DNA of 7,299 nt from Akkermansiaceae bacterium (GCA_028293225.1 JAQGPE010000349.1:1-7299); one strand, 5' to 3'; numbered from the stretch's first letter, positions 1-5,482 are shown. Notes: a model not told the origin generated them from the sequence alone. Program-made: numbers and translations.

Positions 1-135
1 CTCGGCGGTGGTCAGAAATTCCCCGGAGTGGCCCTCGTCGTTCGGCGGCAGCTCAGTGTTCTCGCGGCTGGTGCCCCGCAGCGGCATCTGCAGCGCGTCA
101 AAGAACGCCTGCTGGGTCTGCTCAAGCCGCGGCAT
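1..135 (-). CDS. DUF2063 (BufC/HvfC-type) MNIO partner protein, N-terminal fragment
   Basis: Partial gene cut by the left window edge: 45 codons are visible, open with no stop. It begins MPRLEQTQQAFFDALQMP and continues with a polar stretch ending in EFLTTAE. An early LxxxQxxFFxAL helix is what I expect at the start of DUF2063 proteins, the putative DNA-binding-domain family that serves as partner of MNIO enzymes in bufferin-type operons. The ATG lies inside the end of the upstream oxidase gene (14-bp overlap, different frame), which indicates translational coupling. Position directly after a DUF692 gene and two genes after a secreted Cys-rich peptide is the standard A-B-C order. In this family the partner is thought to bring the precursor to the oxidase. 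The identification rests on 45 residues plus context, so the reading frame is well supported and the family call is likely but not proven. Confidence 0.75.
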   Translation of the reverse strand, partial: MPRLEQTQQAFFDALQMPLRGTSRENTELPPNDEGHSGEFLTTAE

Positions 136-994
136 GGTCGTCGTTCTTCTGTTTCCGTTCCAGTGCGGCGGCCCGCCAGCCCTCGGACTTCTTCGCTTCA
201 GTCCAGACTTCCTCGAAGGACGGAATCCGCGCGTCCCACTCCAGCAGGGTCGCGACCGGCCCGCAGCGCTCGATCGCCCGTTCGTAAAGCTTCCACACCG
301 GATCGATCACCGGGTGGTCATGGGTGTCGACGATGAACCGCTCATAGCGCGAGTGCCCGGCGATGTGGATCTGCGCCACCCGGTCGGCGGGCACGAACTC
401 CACATACTCCAGCGGGTCGAACTCGTTGTTGATCGACGAGACGAAGATGTTGTTCACGTCGAGCAGGATGCCCACGTCCGCCGCTTCCGCGACCTCCGCC
501 AGAAACTCCCACTCCGTCATTTCGTTGTCCCGGAATTCGCCGTAGCTGCTGACGTTTTCGACCGCCAGCGGGAGCTCCAGGAAATCCTGGGCGATGCGCA
601 GATTCTCCGCGGTCTTCCTCACCGCCTCGAAGGTGAAGGGAATCGGCAGCAAATCATGACTCATGCTGCCGTCGACGCTGCCCCAGCAGAGGTGGTCGGA
701 AAGCCATGGCGTTTTGGTCCGTTTCACCAGCTTCTTCAGCCGCCGCAGATGGGCGAAATCGATGCCGCCCGCATCACCGGGATACATCCCGACGCCGTGC
801 TGCACCACGCGGTACTGTTCCAGGATCCGGTCCAGCACTTCCAGAGCGCGACCGCCCTCGACCATGTAGTTCTCCGAGATGATCTCGAACCAGCCGACCG
901 CTGGCTTCTCCGCCAGAATGTGGTTGTAGTGCGGCACCCGCAGGCCAATGCCTGTGGCGAGCTCCACACCTCCGGTGAATCTGGGATGGGTCAT
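122..994 (-). CDS. bufB: DUF692 multinuclear non-heme iron-dependent oxidase (MNIO), peptide-modifying
   Basis: Complete 290-residue protein, the usual length for the DUF692/UPF0276 family, a TIM-barrel enzyme related to MbnB, TglH and BufB. It starts with the typical GVELATGIGLRVPHY segment (residues 9-23) and WFEIISENY (35-43). Conserved likely metal or active-site positions are visible: E41-N42, H66 in QHGVGM, D100-H101 in SDHLCW, H113, E146-N147 in ENVSSYG, D179-N181 in LDVNN, H210 and H214 in QIHIAGH, the DTHDHP stretch near 223-228 and E252 in LLEWD. MNIOs use two or three iron ions and O2 to rewrite cysteine or asparagine residues of peptides, for example into oxazolone/thioamide or thiooxazole groups that bind copper. 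The natural substrate here is the Cys-repeat precursor upstream at 1134-1496. The bufB symbol is by analogy with bufferin operons; hvfB would be equally defensible. No clear Shine-Dalgarno precedes the ATG. Confidence 0.93.
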   Translation of the reverse strand: MTHPRFTGGVELATGIGLRVPHYNHILAEKPAVGWFEIISENYMVEGGRALEVLDRILEQYRVVQHGVGMYPGDAGGIDFAHLRRLKKLVKRTKTPWLSDHLCWGSVDGSMSHDLLPIPFTFEAVRKTAENLRIAQDFLELPLAVENVSSYGEFRDNEMTEWEFLAEVAEAADVGILLDVNNIFVSSINNEFDPLEYVEFVPADRVAQIHIAGHSRYERFIVDTHDHPVIDPVWKLYERAIERCGPVATLLEWDARIPSFEEVWTEAKKSEGWRAAALERKQKNDDHAAA

Positions 995-1027
995 GGCGGG
1001 CGGTGGCGGACGGTCCTCTCTTCCAGG

Positions 1028-1075
1028 AAAAAAGGCGGCGGGCAGGCGGTCTCGTGAGAGTCCAGCCCGCCCGCC
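1028..1075 (-). terminator. Intrinsic terminator or attenuator between precursor and oxidase genes
   Basis: Read on the minus strand, GGCGGGC (1071-1065) pairs with GCCCGCC (1043-1037). A further GGC (1075-1073) can pair with GCC (1036-1034) past a one-base bulge at 1072. The 3' arm is followed at once by six T residues (1033-1028). A GC stem plus T-run is the form of a Rho-independent terminator. It lies in the 139-bp gap after the Cys-repeat precursor stop and before the MNIO start, with no separate strong promoter visible behind it, so partial read-through is the likely design. The 21-base loop is long but contains a small CTC/GAG stem of its own. Confidence 0.6.
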
Positions 1076-1133
1076 GGTGGTCGAAAATCAAACCCTGCGC
1101 GATTCGAAAGAACCAGGCGGCAGGGCGGCCGGA

Positions 1134-1496
1134 TCAGAGGATCGTGCCTTCCTTCTTCTTCTTGTCCTTGCCTTCGCAACCGTCCTTGCCGTTGCACTTG
1201 TCCTTATCTTTGTCGGCCAGGGCGACAGTGCCTTCTTTCTTTTTCTTGTCCTTGCCTTCGCAGCCGTCTTTGCCGTTGCACTTATCCTTGTCCTTGTCGG
1301 CGAGAGTCACGGTGCCTTCCTTCTTCTTTTCCTTGTCCTTGCCGGGACAGCCGTCCTTGCCGTTGCACTTGTCCTTATCGGCGAGAACCGAAGGAGCCTT
1401 GGCGGCGGAAGAGGTCGTGGAGGTGGCGGCAGCGGCGGTGCTGGCGGCGAAGACACCGGCGAGAGCGGCGGCAACGAGAGCGTTGGTGGATTTCAT
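1134..1496 (-). CDS. Secreted Cys-repeat precursor peptide, bufferin/HvfA-like MNIO substrate
   Basis: 120-residue small protein. Residues 1-24 form a Sec-type signal peptide: MKSTNALVAA start, Ala-rich hydrophobic core, A-x-A cleavage region near AAAA (21-24). A short Ser/Thr/Ala linker (25-38) follows. The rest is three tandem units of 27-28 residues (39-65, 66-93, 94-120). Each unit carries KDKCNG followed directly by KDGC(E/P)G, then a Lys-rich tail ending in KKEGT. Cysteines are at 44, 50, 73, 79, 101 and 107, giving three C-x5-C pairs and six K-D-x-C-x-G boxes, with no cysteine elsewhere. Known bufferins and HvfA are exported peptides whose Cys residues are modified by the adjacent MNIO and then bind copper. 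The same job, in the periplasm or outside the cell, is inferred from this layout. The box differs from the EGKCG motif of HvfA. The extreme Lys/Asp/Gly content makes database names such as low-complexity protein possible. A start upstream is not needed because the signal peptide begins at this ATG. Confidence 0.82.
   Translation of the reverse strand: MKSTNALVAAALAGVFAASTAAAATSTTSSAAKAPSVLADKDKCNGKDGCPGKDKEKKKEGTVTLADKDKDKCNGKDGCEGKDKKKKEGTVALADKDKDKCNGKDGCEGKDKKKKEGTIL
1137..1382 (-). repeat. Three in-frame tandem repeats (81, 84, 81 bp) in the precursor gene
   Basis: Units lie at 1382-1302, 1301-1218 and 1217-1137 on the minus strand, coding for residues 39-65, 66-93 and 94-120. Units 2 and 3 are almost the same at protein level. 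Unit 1 lacks one Lys-Asp before the first Cys, has one extra residue in the Lys-rich tail (KDKEKKKEG against KDKKKKEG) and has Pro in place of Glu after the second Cys. The plus strand shows the same stretches three times, such as CCGTCCTTGCCGTTGCACTT with small changes. This points to recent internal duplication and a unit count that can vary by slippage or recombination. Confidence 0.92.
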
Positions 1497-1572
1497 GGTC
1501 TTTGGTGGTTTGGTTCGTGGGGTTGTCGCACCGCAAGGCCATACCGACGCTCAGCGGGCACTGGAAGAATTG

Positions 1573-1602
1573 CCGGGTTTCCGGAGAATTCCAGAGATTT
1601 CC
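1573..1602 (-). promoter_or_regulatory. Helically phased GGAA boxes upstream of the precursor gene
   Basis: On the minus strand GGAAATCTC, GGAATTCTC and GGAAACCC begin at 1602, 1592 and 1582, exactly 10 bases apart, 76-106 bases before the precursor ATG. Three similar boxes on one face of the helix could be a regulator site. GGAAAC at 1582-1577 also resembles the -35 element of ECF sigma factors, but I see no matching -10 at the right distance. The rest of the 274-bp gap (1497-1770) shows no convincing sigma-70 promoter and no Shine-Dalgarno before the ATG. Confidence 0.25.
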
Positions 1603-1687
1603 TGGCCATGCTCCTGATGGGGCCATGGAAAACTGGACCGGCCCTGTTGCAATCAAACCGGCGTCCCGCTCGTTGAGTGGTAACGCC

Positions 1688-1744
1688 CGGAACTCCGCCG
1701 CGGGAGGGGATCGACGCCGATGAAGTTCCGCTCCTCTGCGGAGC
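1688..1744 (-). terminator. Possible 3' hairpins after the membrane-anchored PA14-like gene
   Basis: Downstream of the stop at 1771, GCTCC/GGAGC (arms 1740-1744 and 1730-1734) forms a 5-bp stem with a 5-base loop. CGGAACT (1688-1694) and AGTTCCG (1724-1730) form a second, wider 7-bp inverted repeat that shares base 1730. There is no T-run after either, so termination here is a guess. A TTGCGCAA palindrome sits just before them at 1745-1752. Confidence 0.22.
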
Positions 1745-1770
1745 TTGCGCAAACTGTTAGAGATCAGGGA

Positions 1771-3048
1771 TTAGAGGTCGTCGGTCTTTTGCCGGACCGG
1801 GAAGACCGGCACCTTGTCCCACTCGAACTCCCAGTTCGGGAAATCCTTCATGATGCGCGCCTTTGCCTCCGGCTTGATCTTCTCGGTGGTGAAAAGCGGC
1901 AGGATTTTCGCGCCGTTCGCCGCCTTGCGGTACTCGACGTCCTTCTCCTCCACCATCAGCACGAAGCCGACCTGGCCGCCGGGACACTCGCCGATGCCGA
2001 TGTCGAAAGTGACCAGTTCGCCCTTCTTCATCTTGACCCACTCGCCGGTGGTCACCGGGCAGGCCTCGACCGGTGTCGGGCCGTTTTCATCCAGCTCCTT
2101 CGGCTCCCAGCGTCCTACCAGCAGGCCGCGCACTCCCGGCCAGGTGGCGATCAGGCGGGGATGGCCGTTGGTGAAAGCCGCCACATAGTCGTCCGCCGCC
2201 CCCACGAAACGGAAGGTCATGTCGCGGTCGACCGCCACCTGGCCGCTGTAGTGGACCAACCAGCCGGCCGGCTTCACCTTGTCCGCGACGTTGAAGAAGG
2301 ACGGGCCGTTGGCCGCGTTCGAAACTGGAATCGCGATCTGGGTCAGATACAGCGGCTCGGGGGCGCGGAAGAATTTCTTGAAGGCGGACTCGCGATAGCC
2401 GACGCGGTGAATGTCCTCAACCTTGGTCGTATAGTCCTCATAGTGCGCAGGGTTGTAGCCGGCGATTTCCTTGCCGTCCTTGGTCTGCTTCATGTCGTAG
2501 AAGTAGCCGGGCATCGCGCCCTCGGTGGCGCTCTTGCTGCCGAAGGGATTGGCGAAATTCAGCCCCGGTCCGCTGCCGGGGCCGGATCCCGGACCGGTGC
2601 CCGGGCCGACTCCAGTGCCGAGGCCACCGTTCCTGCCTCCGCCACCACCCCCTCCGGAACCGGAACTGGACAGGGTGGAGTCGATGGAAGGCAGGCCGGG
2701 GTCGACCAGCTCGGTCGGATTGTCCGGCAGCGTGAAGCTGGCCTCGCCCTCGACCGCCGTGCGCCGGCTGGTCGCCGTGGAGGCCGCGCGGCGCATTTGC
2801 GTCTGCACCTTGTTCGCGGTCTGACCCTGGTTGCCGCCGCCTCCACCGCCACCGGGCACGAAGTCGACCTGCTTGTCGACCGGCGGATTGACCCACTTAT
2901 ACAGGACGAAAACCGCCAGCAGGATGAACACCCCGTGCACCAGCAGCGAAATGAAAATACCCTTCCAGCCGACGGGATCTTTGTCCTTCTTCGGCGGCTC
3001 GGGAAGGACGGGTTGCGGGGCTCCTGGGGGTGAATCGAATTGGATCAT
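1771..3048 (-). CDS. Single-pass membrane protein with TonB-like N-terminus and PA14-like C-terminal domain
   Basis: 425-residue protein of no assigned function. Residues 1-28 are a short Pro/Lys-rich cytoplasmic tail. Residues 29-51 (GIFISLLVHGVFILLAVFVL core) are one membrane helix of the TonB/ExbD-anchor type, inside-to-outside. Then come a poly-Gly run (66-72), a charged segment (75-125), a second Gly run (132-138), a Gly-Pro repeat linker (145-162) and a folded domain from about 178 to 420. The stretch FRFVGAADDYVAAFTNG (279-295), followed by a W- and G-rich segment and TFDIGIGE (347-354), looks like the core of a PA14-type beta barrel, where an Asp-Asp pair binds calcium or sugar. The only cysteines, C330 and C355, could form a disulfide outside the membrane. 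There is no TonB C-terminal domain, so it is not an ordinary TonB. It stands alone between 260- and 274-bp gaps. The GC-rich linker DNA makes this region prone to length change. CDS is secure; the PA14 match is my reading and moderate. Confidence 0.87.
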   Translation of the reverse strand: MIQFDSPPGAPQPVLPEPPKKDKDPVGWKGIFISLLVHGVFILLAVFVLYKWVNPPVDKQVDFVPGGGGGGGNQGQTANKVQTQMRRAASTATSRRTAVEGEASFTLPDNPTELVDPGLPSIDSTLSSSGSGGGGGGGRNGGLGTGVGPGTGPGSGPGSGPGLNFANPFGSKSATEGAMPGYFYDMKQTKDGKEIAGYNPAHYEDYTTKVEDIHRVGYRESAFKKFFRAPEPLYLTQIAIPVSNAANGPSFFNVADKVKPAGWLVHYSGQVAVDRDMTFRFVGAADDYVAAFTNGHPRLIATWPGVRGLLVGRWEPKELDENGPTPVEACPVTTGEWVKMKKGELVTFDIGIGECPGGQVGFVLMVEEKDVEYRKAANGAKILPLFTTEKIKPEAKARIMKDFPNWEFEWDKVPVFPVRQKTDDL

Positions 3049-3153
3049 GGCTTCGCGAACGCTTGGGTTGTCCGGCTCTCAGAGTTTGACTCGCTGGCTC
3101 CGTTTGATGAACGAAACAAGATGTCATTTTCTTGGCCTGCCGCCAGCCCGATT

Positions 3154-3163
3154 CGCGATCGCG
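3154..3163. promoter_or_regulatory. 10-bp perfect palindrome CGCGATCGCG upstream of the PA14-like gene
   Basis: A self-complementary 10-mer in the 260-bp gap between the SH3 gene stop (3309) and the PA14-like gene start (3048), about 106 bp before that start. It could be an operator, but GC-rich genomes make such words by chance. I see no clear promoter or terminator in the rest of 3049-3308. The only other notable word is AAATTTGTCATC at 3222-3233, which recurs at 3876-3887. Confidence 0.2.
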
Positions 3164-3221
3164 TCCTATGAGCTTCGATTGATAACCATCATGTTCCGCG
3201 CATGGGATTCGATTCGTAGGG

Positions 3222-3233
3222 AAATTTGTCATC
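3222..3233 (+). repeat. Repeated word AAATTTGTCATC, copy 1
   Basis: Identical 12-mer to 3876-3887. The five bases ATTC(G/A) also precede both copies at almost the same spacing (ATTCGTAGGG against ATTCATAAGAA). Both lie in intergenic DNA, one in front of the minus-strand PA14-like gene (in antisense direction) and one in front of the plus-strand HAD gene. It may be a shared regulator or promoter word. TTGTCA resembles a -35 box, but no good -10 follows. Confidence 0.3.
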
Positions 3234-3308
3234 CACCCGGGCACGACCCTCCCTTTCCTGCCCTAATCGCGCAGGATGCCCTCTGAGCCAAGCCTCGCCG
3301 CCGCGGCT

Positions 3309-3653
3309 TCAGCCTGCCGGCTTCAGCAAATAGCCGGCGACCCAGCCTTCCTTGCCGGCTTCGTTCCGGCACCAGTGCCAGCCGTGGATCTGCTTCAGCG
3401 ACTCCACTTTGTCACCGCTGCGGATCACCAGCACGGTCGGGTCAAAGGCTTCCAGGGCGGCGAAACGGCCCTCACCCAGCGGCTCCAGGATGTCCTCCGG
3501 GACATAGCCGTCATTGCCCTTGTCATCCTCGGCCCAGACCCAGCCCGGCCAGGCACGATCCACGGGACCGACCGTCACTTCATCGCCGGCCTCCAGCCAC
3601 ACCGGGTCGCTGTCCTTTTCCTCGTAGTCCGCATTCGCGATGAACGTTGGCAT
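3309..3653 (-). CDS. Small protein of two tandem SH3-like domains
   Basis: 114 residues with no signal peptide or membrane helix, so probably cytoplasmic. Domain 1 spans about residues 3-60: ANADYE, then DPVWLEAGDEVTV, GWVWAED, DKGNDGYVPEDILEP. Domain 2 spans about 63-112: ALEAFDP, VLVIRSGDKVESL, GWHWCRN, GKEGWVAGYLLKP. Each follows the eukaryotic-like SH3 pattern of an ALYDY-like first strand, a G-D turn, a G-W-x-W strand and a final G-x-V/W-P/A-x-x-Y/I-L strand. Such domains bind Pro-rich peptides or act as small adaptors. The partner cannot be read here, though the neighbouring 425-residue protein has a Pro-rich N-terminal tail (PPGAPQPVLPEPPK), a possible but unproven ligand. Divergent from the HAD gene with a 272-bp shared gap. 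No Shine-Dalgarno before the ATG. Confidence 0.88.
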   Translation of the reverse strand: MPTFIANADYEEKDSDPVWLEAGDEVTVGPVDRAWPGWVWAEDDKGNDGYVPEDILEPLGEGRFAALEAFDPTVLVIRSGDKVESLKQIHGWHWCRNEAGKEGWVAGYLLKPAG

Positions 3654-3875
3654 GCCCGACTATGAAATCCGCGCCCGGCCATGAGAAGCCCCAAAACGGA
3701 TCTTGCTTGCCAAGCCGCGCACGCGGTGATTTTTCCTCGCACAGCTAACTTGAGTGACAGTTTGATCACTTGGCCGCCGCCGCAGAGTTATGCAGGACCC
3801 AGGGTTTAGGGATTCCACGTAGGTATGAACGAAACTGTTCAGTGGTGTCCGTTTTCGTCATTAAATTCATAAGAA

Positions 3876-3887
3876 AAATTTGTCATC
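3876..3887 (+). repeat. Repeated word AAATTTGTCATC, copy 2
   Basis: Second copy of the 12-mer at 3222-3233, 39 bases before the chosen HAD start. The gap 3654-3925 is AT-richer near this site (TTAAATTCATAAGAAAAATT at 3861-3880) than the rest of the window, so a promoter for the HAD gene probably lies here, but I cannot fix -35 and -10 boxes with confidence. Confidence 0.35.
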
Positions 3888-3925
3888 GGCAGGACAGGCT
3901 GGCATGCCATCGGCTTTTTGAGGGT

Positions 3926-4723
3926 ATGGCACGCGTTGGATTTCTTCTCGATATGGACGGGGTGATTTACCGGGGCTCCCGGTTGATCCCGGGCGCATCG
4001 GACTTCATTACCCGCCTCCGGAATCACGGGATTCCTTTCCGCTTTCTCACCAATAACTCCCAGCGGGCCCGCCGGGACGTTTCCCTCAAGCTCCGCCGCA
4101 TGGGCATCGAAGCCGGCGTGGACGAGATCTTCACCTGCGCCATGGCCACCGCCCGCTTCATGGCCGCTCAAAAGCCCGGCGGCACGGCCTACGTCATCGG
4201 CGAACACGGCCTCGCCGCCGCCCTCGACCGCAACGGCTACACGGTGGTCGATGACGACGCCGACTTCGTGGTGGTCGGTGAAGGCCGCACCCTGACTTTC
4301 GAAATGATCGAGCGCGGCGTCCGCCTCGTTCAGAATGGCGCCCGCCTCATCGCCACCAACCTCGACCCGAACTGCCCGACCGAACACGGCATGCGCCCCG
4401 GCTGCGGAGCGATCGTCGCGATGATCGAAAAGGCCACCGGCGTCCAGGCCTTCTCCGTCGGCAAGCCCAGCCCCATCATGATGCGCGCCGCGCGGAAGGA
4501 AATGGGCCTGCGCACCGACGAGACCATCATGGTCGGCGACACCATGGAGACCGACATCCTCGGCGCCGTCCAGATGGGCTACCGCAGCGTGCTCGTCCTC
4601 AGTGGCGGCACCCAGCGCGAGGATCTCCGGAACTTCGCCTACCAGCCCGACATCATCGTCGACCACGTCGACGCGATCTCGGACGAGTTCATCTTCAGCC
4701 ACGAATTCGCCACGGCGATCTGA
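3926..4723 (+). CDS. HAD superfamily phosphatase, subfamily IIA (NagD/p-nitrophenylphosphatase type)
   Basis: 265 residues, normal for bacterial NagD-like enzymes. Motif I is LLDMDGVIY with nucleophile D9 and acid/base D11. Motif II is FLTNNS with T42. Motif III is GKPSP with K180. Motif IV is MVGDTMETDI with D205 and D210 for Mg2+. Between II and III lies the type C2 cap, including ATNLDPNCPTEHGMRPGCGAI (143-163), a hallmark of the HAD-IIA branch. It removes phosphate from small metabolites such as sugar phosphates or nucleotides in the cytoplasm; the substrate cannot be told from sequence. An open frame continues upstream to 3770, but that extension has no HAD homology and begins in low-complexity Ala codons. 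The ATG at 3926, with GAGGG just before it and the catalytic motif nine residues in, is the natural start. It is the only plus-strand gene, divergent from the SH3 gene and convergent with the DUF2383-like gene. Confidence 0.93.
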   Translation: MARVGFLLDMDGVIYRGSRLIPGASDFITRLRNHGIPFRFLTNNSQRARRDVSLKLRRMGIEAGVDEIFTCAMATARFMAAQKPGGTAYVIGEHGLAAALDRNGYTVVDDDADFVVVGEGRTLTFEMIERGVRLVQNGARLIATNLDPNCPTEHGMRPGCGAIVAMIEKATGVQAFSVGKPSPIMMRAARKEMGLRTDETIMVGDTMETDILGAVQMGYRSVLVLSGGTQREDLRNFAYQPDIIVDHVDAISDEFIFSHEFATAI

Positions 4724-4804
4724 ACCCCTTTCTAGGTTAGCGGATGGTTAACGCGGCAGACTGTTGATTCTTGGGTTTCTCTTCAGTTTGTCGCACGGTC
4801 ACAG

Positions 4805-4841
4805 CAGGTGCGGGATTTTCTTGGGTTAAATCCCGCACCTG
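4805..4841. repeat. Perfect 14-bp inverted repeat, strong hairpin after the HAD gene
   Basis: CAGGTGCGGGATTT (4805-4818) and AAATCCCGCACCTG (4828-4841) are exact reverse complements with a 9-base loop (TCTTGGGTT). It lies 82 bp past the HAD stop, in the 259-bp gap between convergent genes. A stem this long without a mismatch is unlikely by chance. It could end transcription from both sides, but no T-run of four or more follows on either strand (a looser TCTTCTTCTTC stretch comes later at 4848), so a REP-like element or a cruciform is also possible. Confidence 0.55.
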
Positions 4842-4867
4842 ATGTGGTCTTCTTCTTCGGAAGAACT

Positions 4868-4895
4868 TAGCGGCGGCCTGGTCAGGCCGCCGTTA
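4868..4895. terminator. Second strong hairpin between the convergent genes
   Basis: CGGCGGCCTG (4871-4880) pairs with CAGGCCGCCG (4883-4892). The pairing continues outward through a G-U, an A-T and a T-A pair (4868-4870 with 4893-4895). In RNA the innermost pairs open to give a four-base or larger loop. No clear T-run follows on either strand, so it may be a bidirectional block or an RNA 3' end shield, together with the hairpin at 4805-4841. Confidence 0.45.
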
Positions 4896-4905
4896 TGCGT
4901 TTCAG

Positions 4906-4955
4906 GCACCGGCCTGGAAAAGGAACCCGGCTCCGGGCGGACCGGAACCAGGTGC
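4906..4955. repeat. Third, imperfect hairpin before the DUF2383-like stop
   Basis: GCACC plus CTGG (4906-4917, with a 3-base bulge) can pair with CCAGGTGC (4948-4955). Inside it CCCGG/CCGGG (4926-4937) makes a small stem. It completes a run of three structures over about 150 bp. This is weaker than the other two and may be a GC-rich accident. Confidence 0.25.
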
Positions 4956-4982
4956 TATGGCGCATTGCAAAGAAAGTGGGGA

Positions 4983-5459
4983 TTAGCTGAAGGCGGGCAC
5001 CAGCTCCGCGGAGGAGGAATCCCGCAGCCGCTCGATCTTGGCGACACTGGCCCGGACCGCGGTCAGGATCTGGATGACCTCCCGCAGGTCGTCGCTGGCC
5101 AGATCATCATGGTGCGCCAGCTTCGTCATCGACTTGATCACCTGCCGGTCCACCCGCAGGCACTCACGCGGCAGGCCATCCCGGAAAGTCGGGAAGCGCC
5201 GGTTCACCAGCGACATCCAGATGCGCTGGAAACGCGCCTCGCGACTGGACTCGAGTTCCGGCTGAACTCCGTTCTTCTGGATCAGCGCCGCCAGCCGGTC
5301 GGCCTGGTCCTTCCGCTCGTGCGCGATCTCCGCGCAGGCGCCCATCAACAACGACGATCCGCTCAAACTGGCGGCGTGGAAGTGAGCGCACACCGAGTCG
5401 ATCAACAAGGTGAGCGTTTCCTGAAAGATTTCGGTACGAACAGGCGGGACAGCGTTCAT
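4983..5459 (-). CDS. DUF2383-like (PA2169-type) four-helix-bundle protein
   Basis: 158 residues, mainly helical, no signal peptide. The pattern fits DUF2383 ferritin-like bundles: helix 1 EIFQETLTLLIDSVCAHFHA (10-29), helix 2 AHERKDQADRLAALIQKNG (46-64), then PE, helix 3 with ARFQRIWMSL (75-84) and helix 4 DLREVIQILTAVRASVAKIE (124-143). The ER-x-QA and R-x-W-M signatures are typical. Members are linked to stress or membrane conditions but have no defined chemistry. The usual ferritin-like iron ligands are not evident here beyond E44, H47 and E48. An open frame runs upstream to 5618, but it reads through a hairpin leader and has no family match. The ATG at 5459 is preceded by GGGGAGGG, a good if close ribosome site. 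Cysteines at 24, 42 and 100. The family call is moderate; the gene is secure. Confidence 0.72.
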   Translation of the reverse strand: MNAVPPVRTEIFQETLTLLIDSVCAHFHAASLSGSSLLMGACAEIAHERKDQADRLAALIQKNGVQPELESSREARFQRIWMSLVNRRFPTFRDGLPRECLRVDRQVIKSMTKLAHHDDLASDDLREVIQILTAVRASVAKIERLRDSSSAELVPAFS

Positions 5460-5482
5460 CCCTCCCCTATCGCAAAAACAAT

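Noticed and set aside
1137..1382. CRISPR array or DNA-only tandem repeat
   Set aside because: Units are directly adjacent, in frame, and coding; there are no spacers.
1555..1582. ECF-type promoter starting with GGAAAC before the precursor gene
   Set aside because: At the expected 16-base spacing the sequence is TGCCCG, and the nearest CGTC is 27 bases away, so no proper -10 is present.
1720..3033. Long plus-strand open frame of 437 codons, and the Pro-rich frame near 2525-2824
   Set aside because: Both are antisense to the PA14-like gene; the Pro run is simply the complement of the Gly linkers.
3770..3925. Open extension of the HAD frame by 52 codons
   Set aside because: The extension has no HAD homology, crosses AT-rich promoter-like DNA, and the catalytic motif sits normally nine residues after the ATG at 3926, which has GAGGG before it.
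3839..4702. Minus-strand open frame of 287 codons opposite the HAD gene
   Set aside because: Ala/Gly/His/Asp-rich translation with no motif, while the plus strand has all four HAD motifs.
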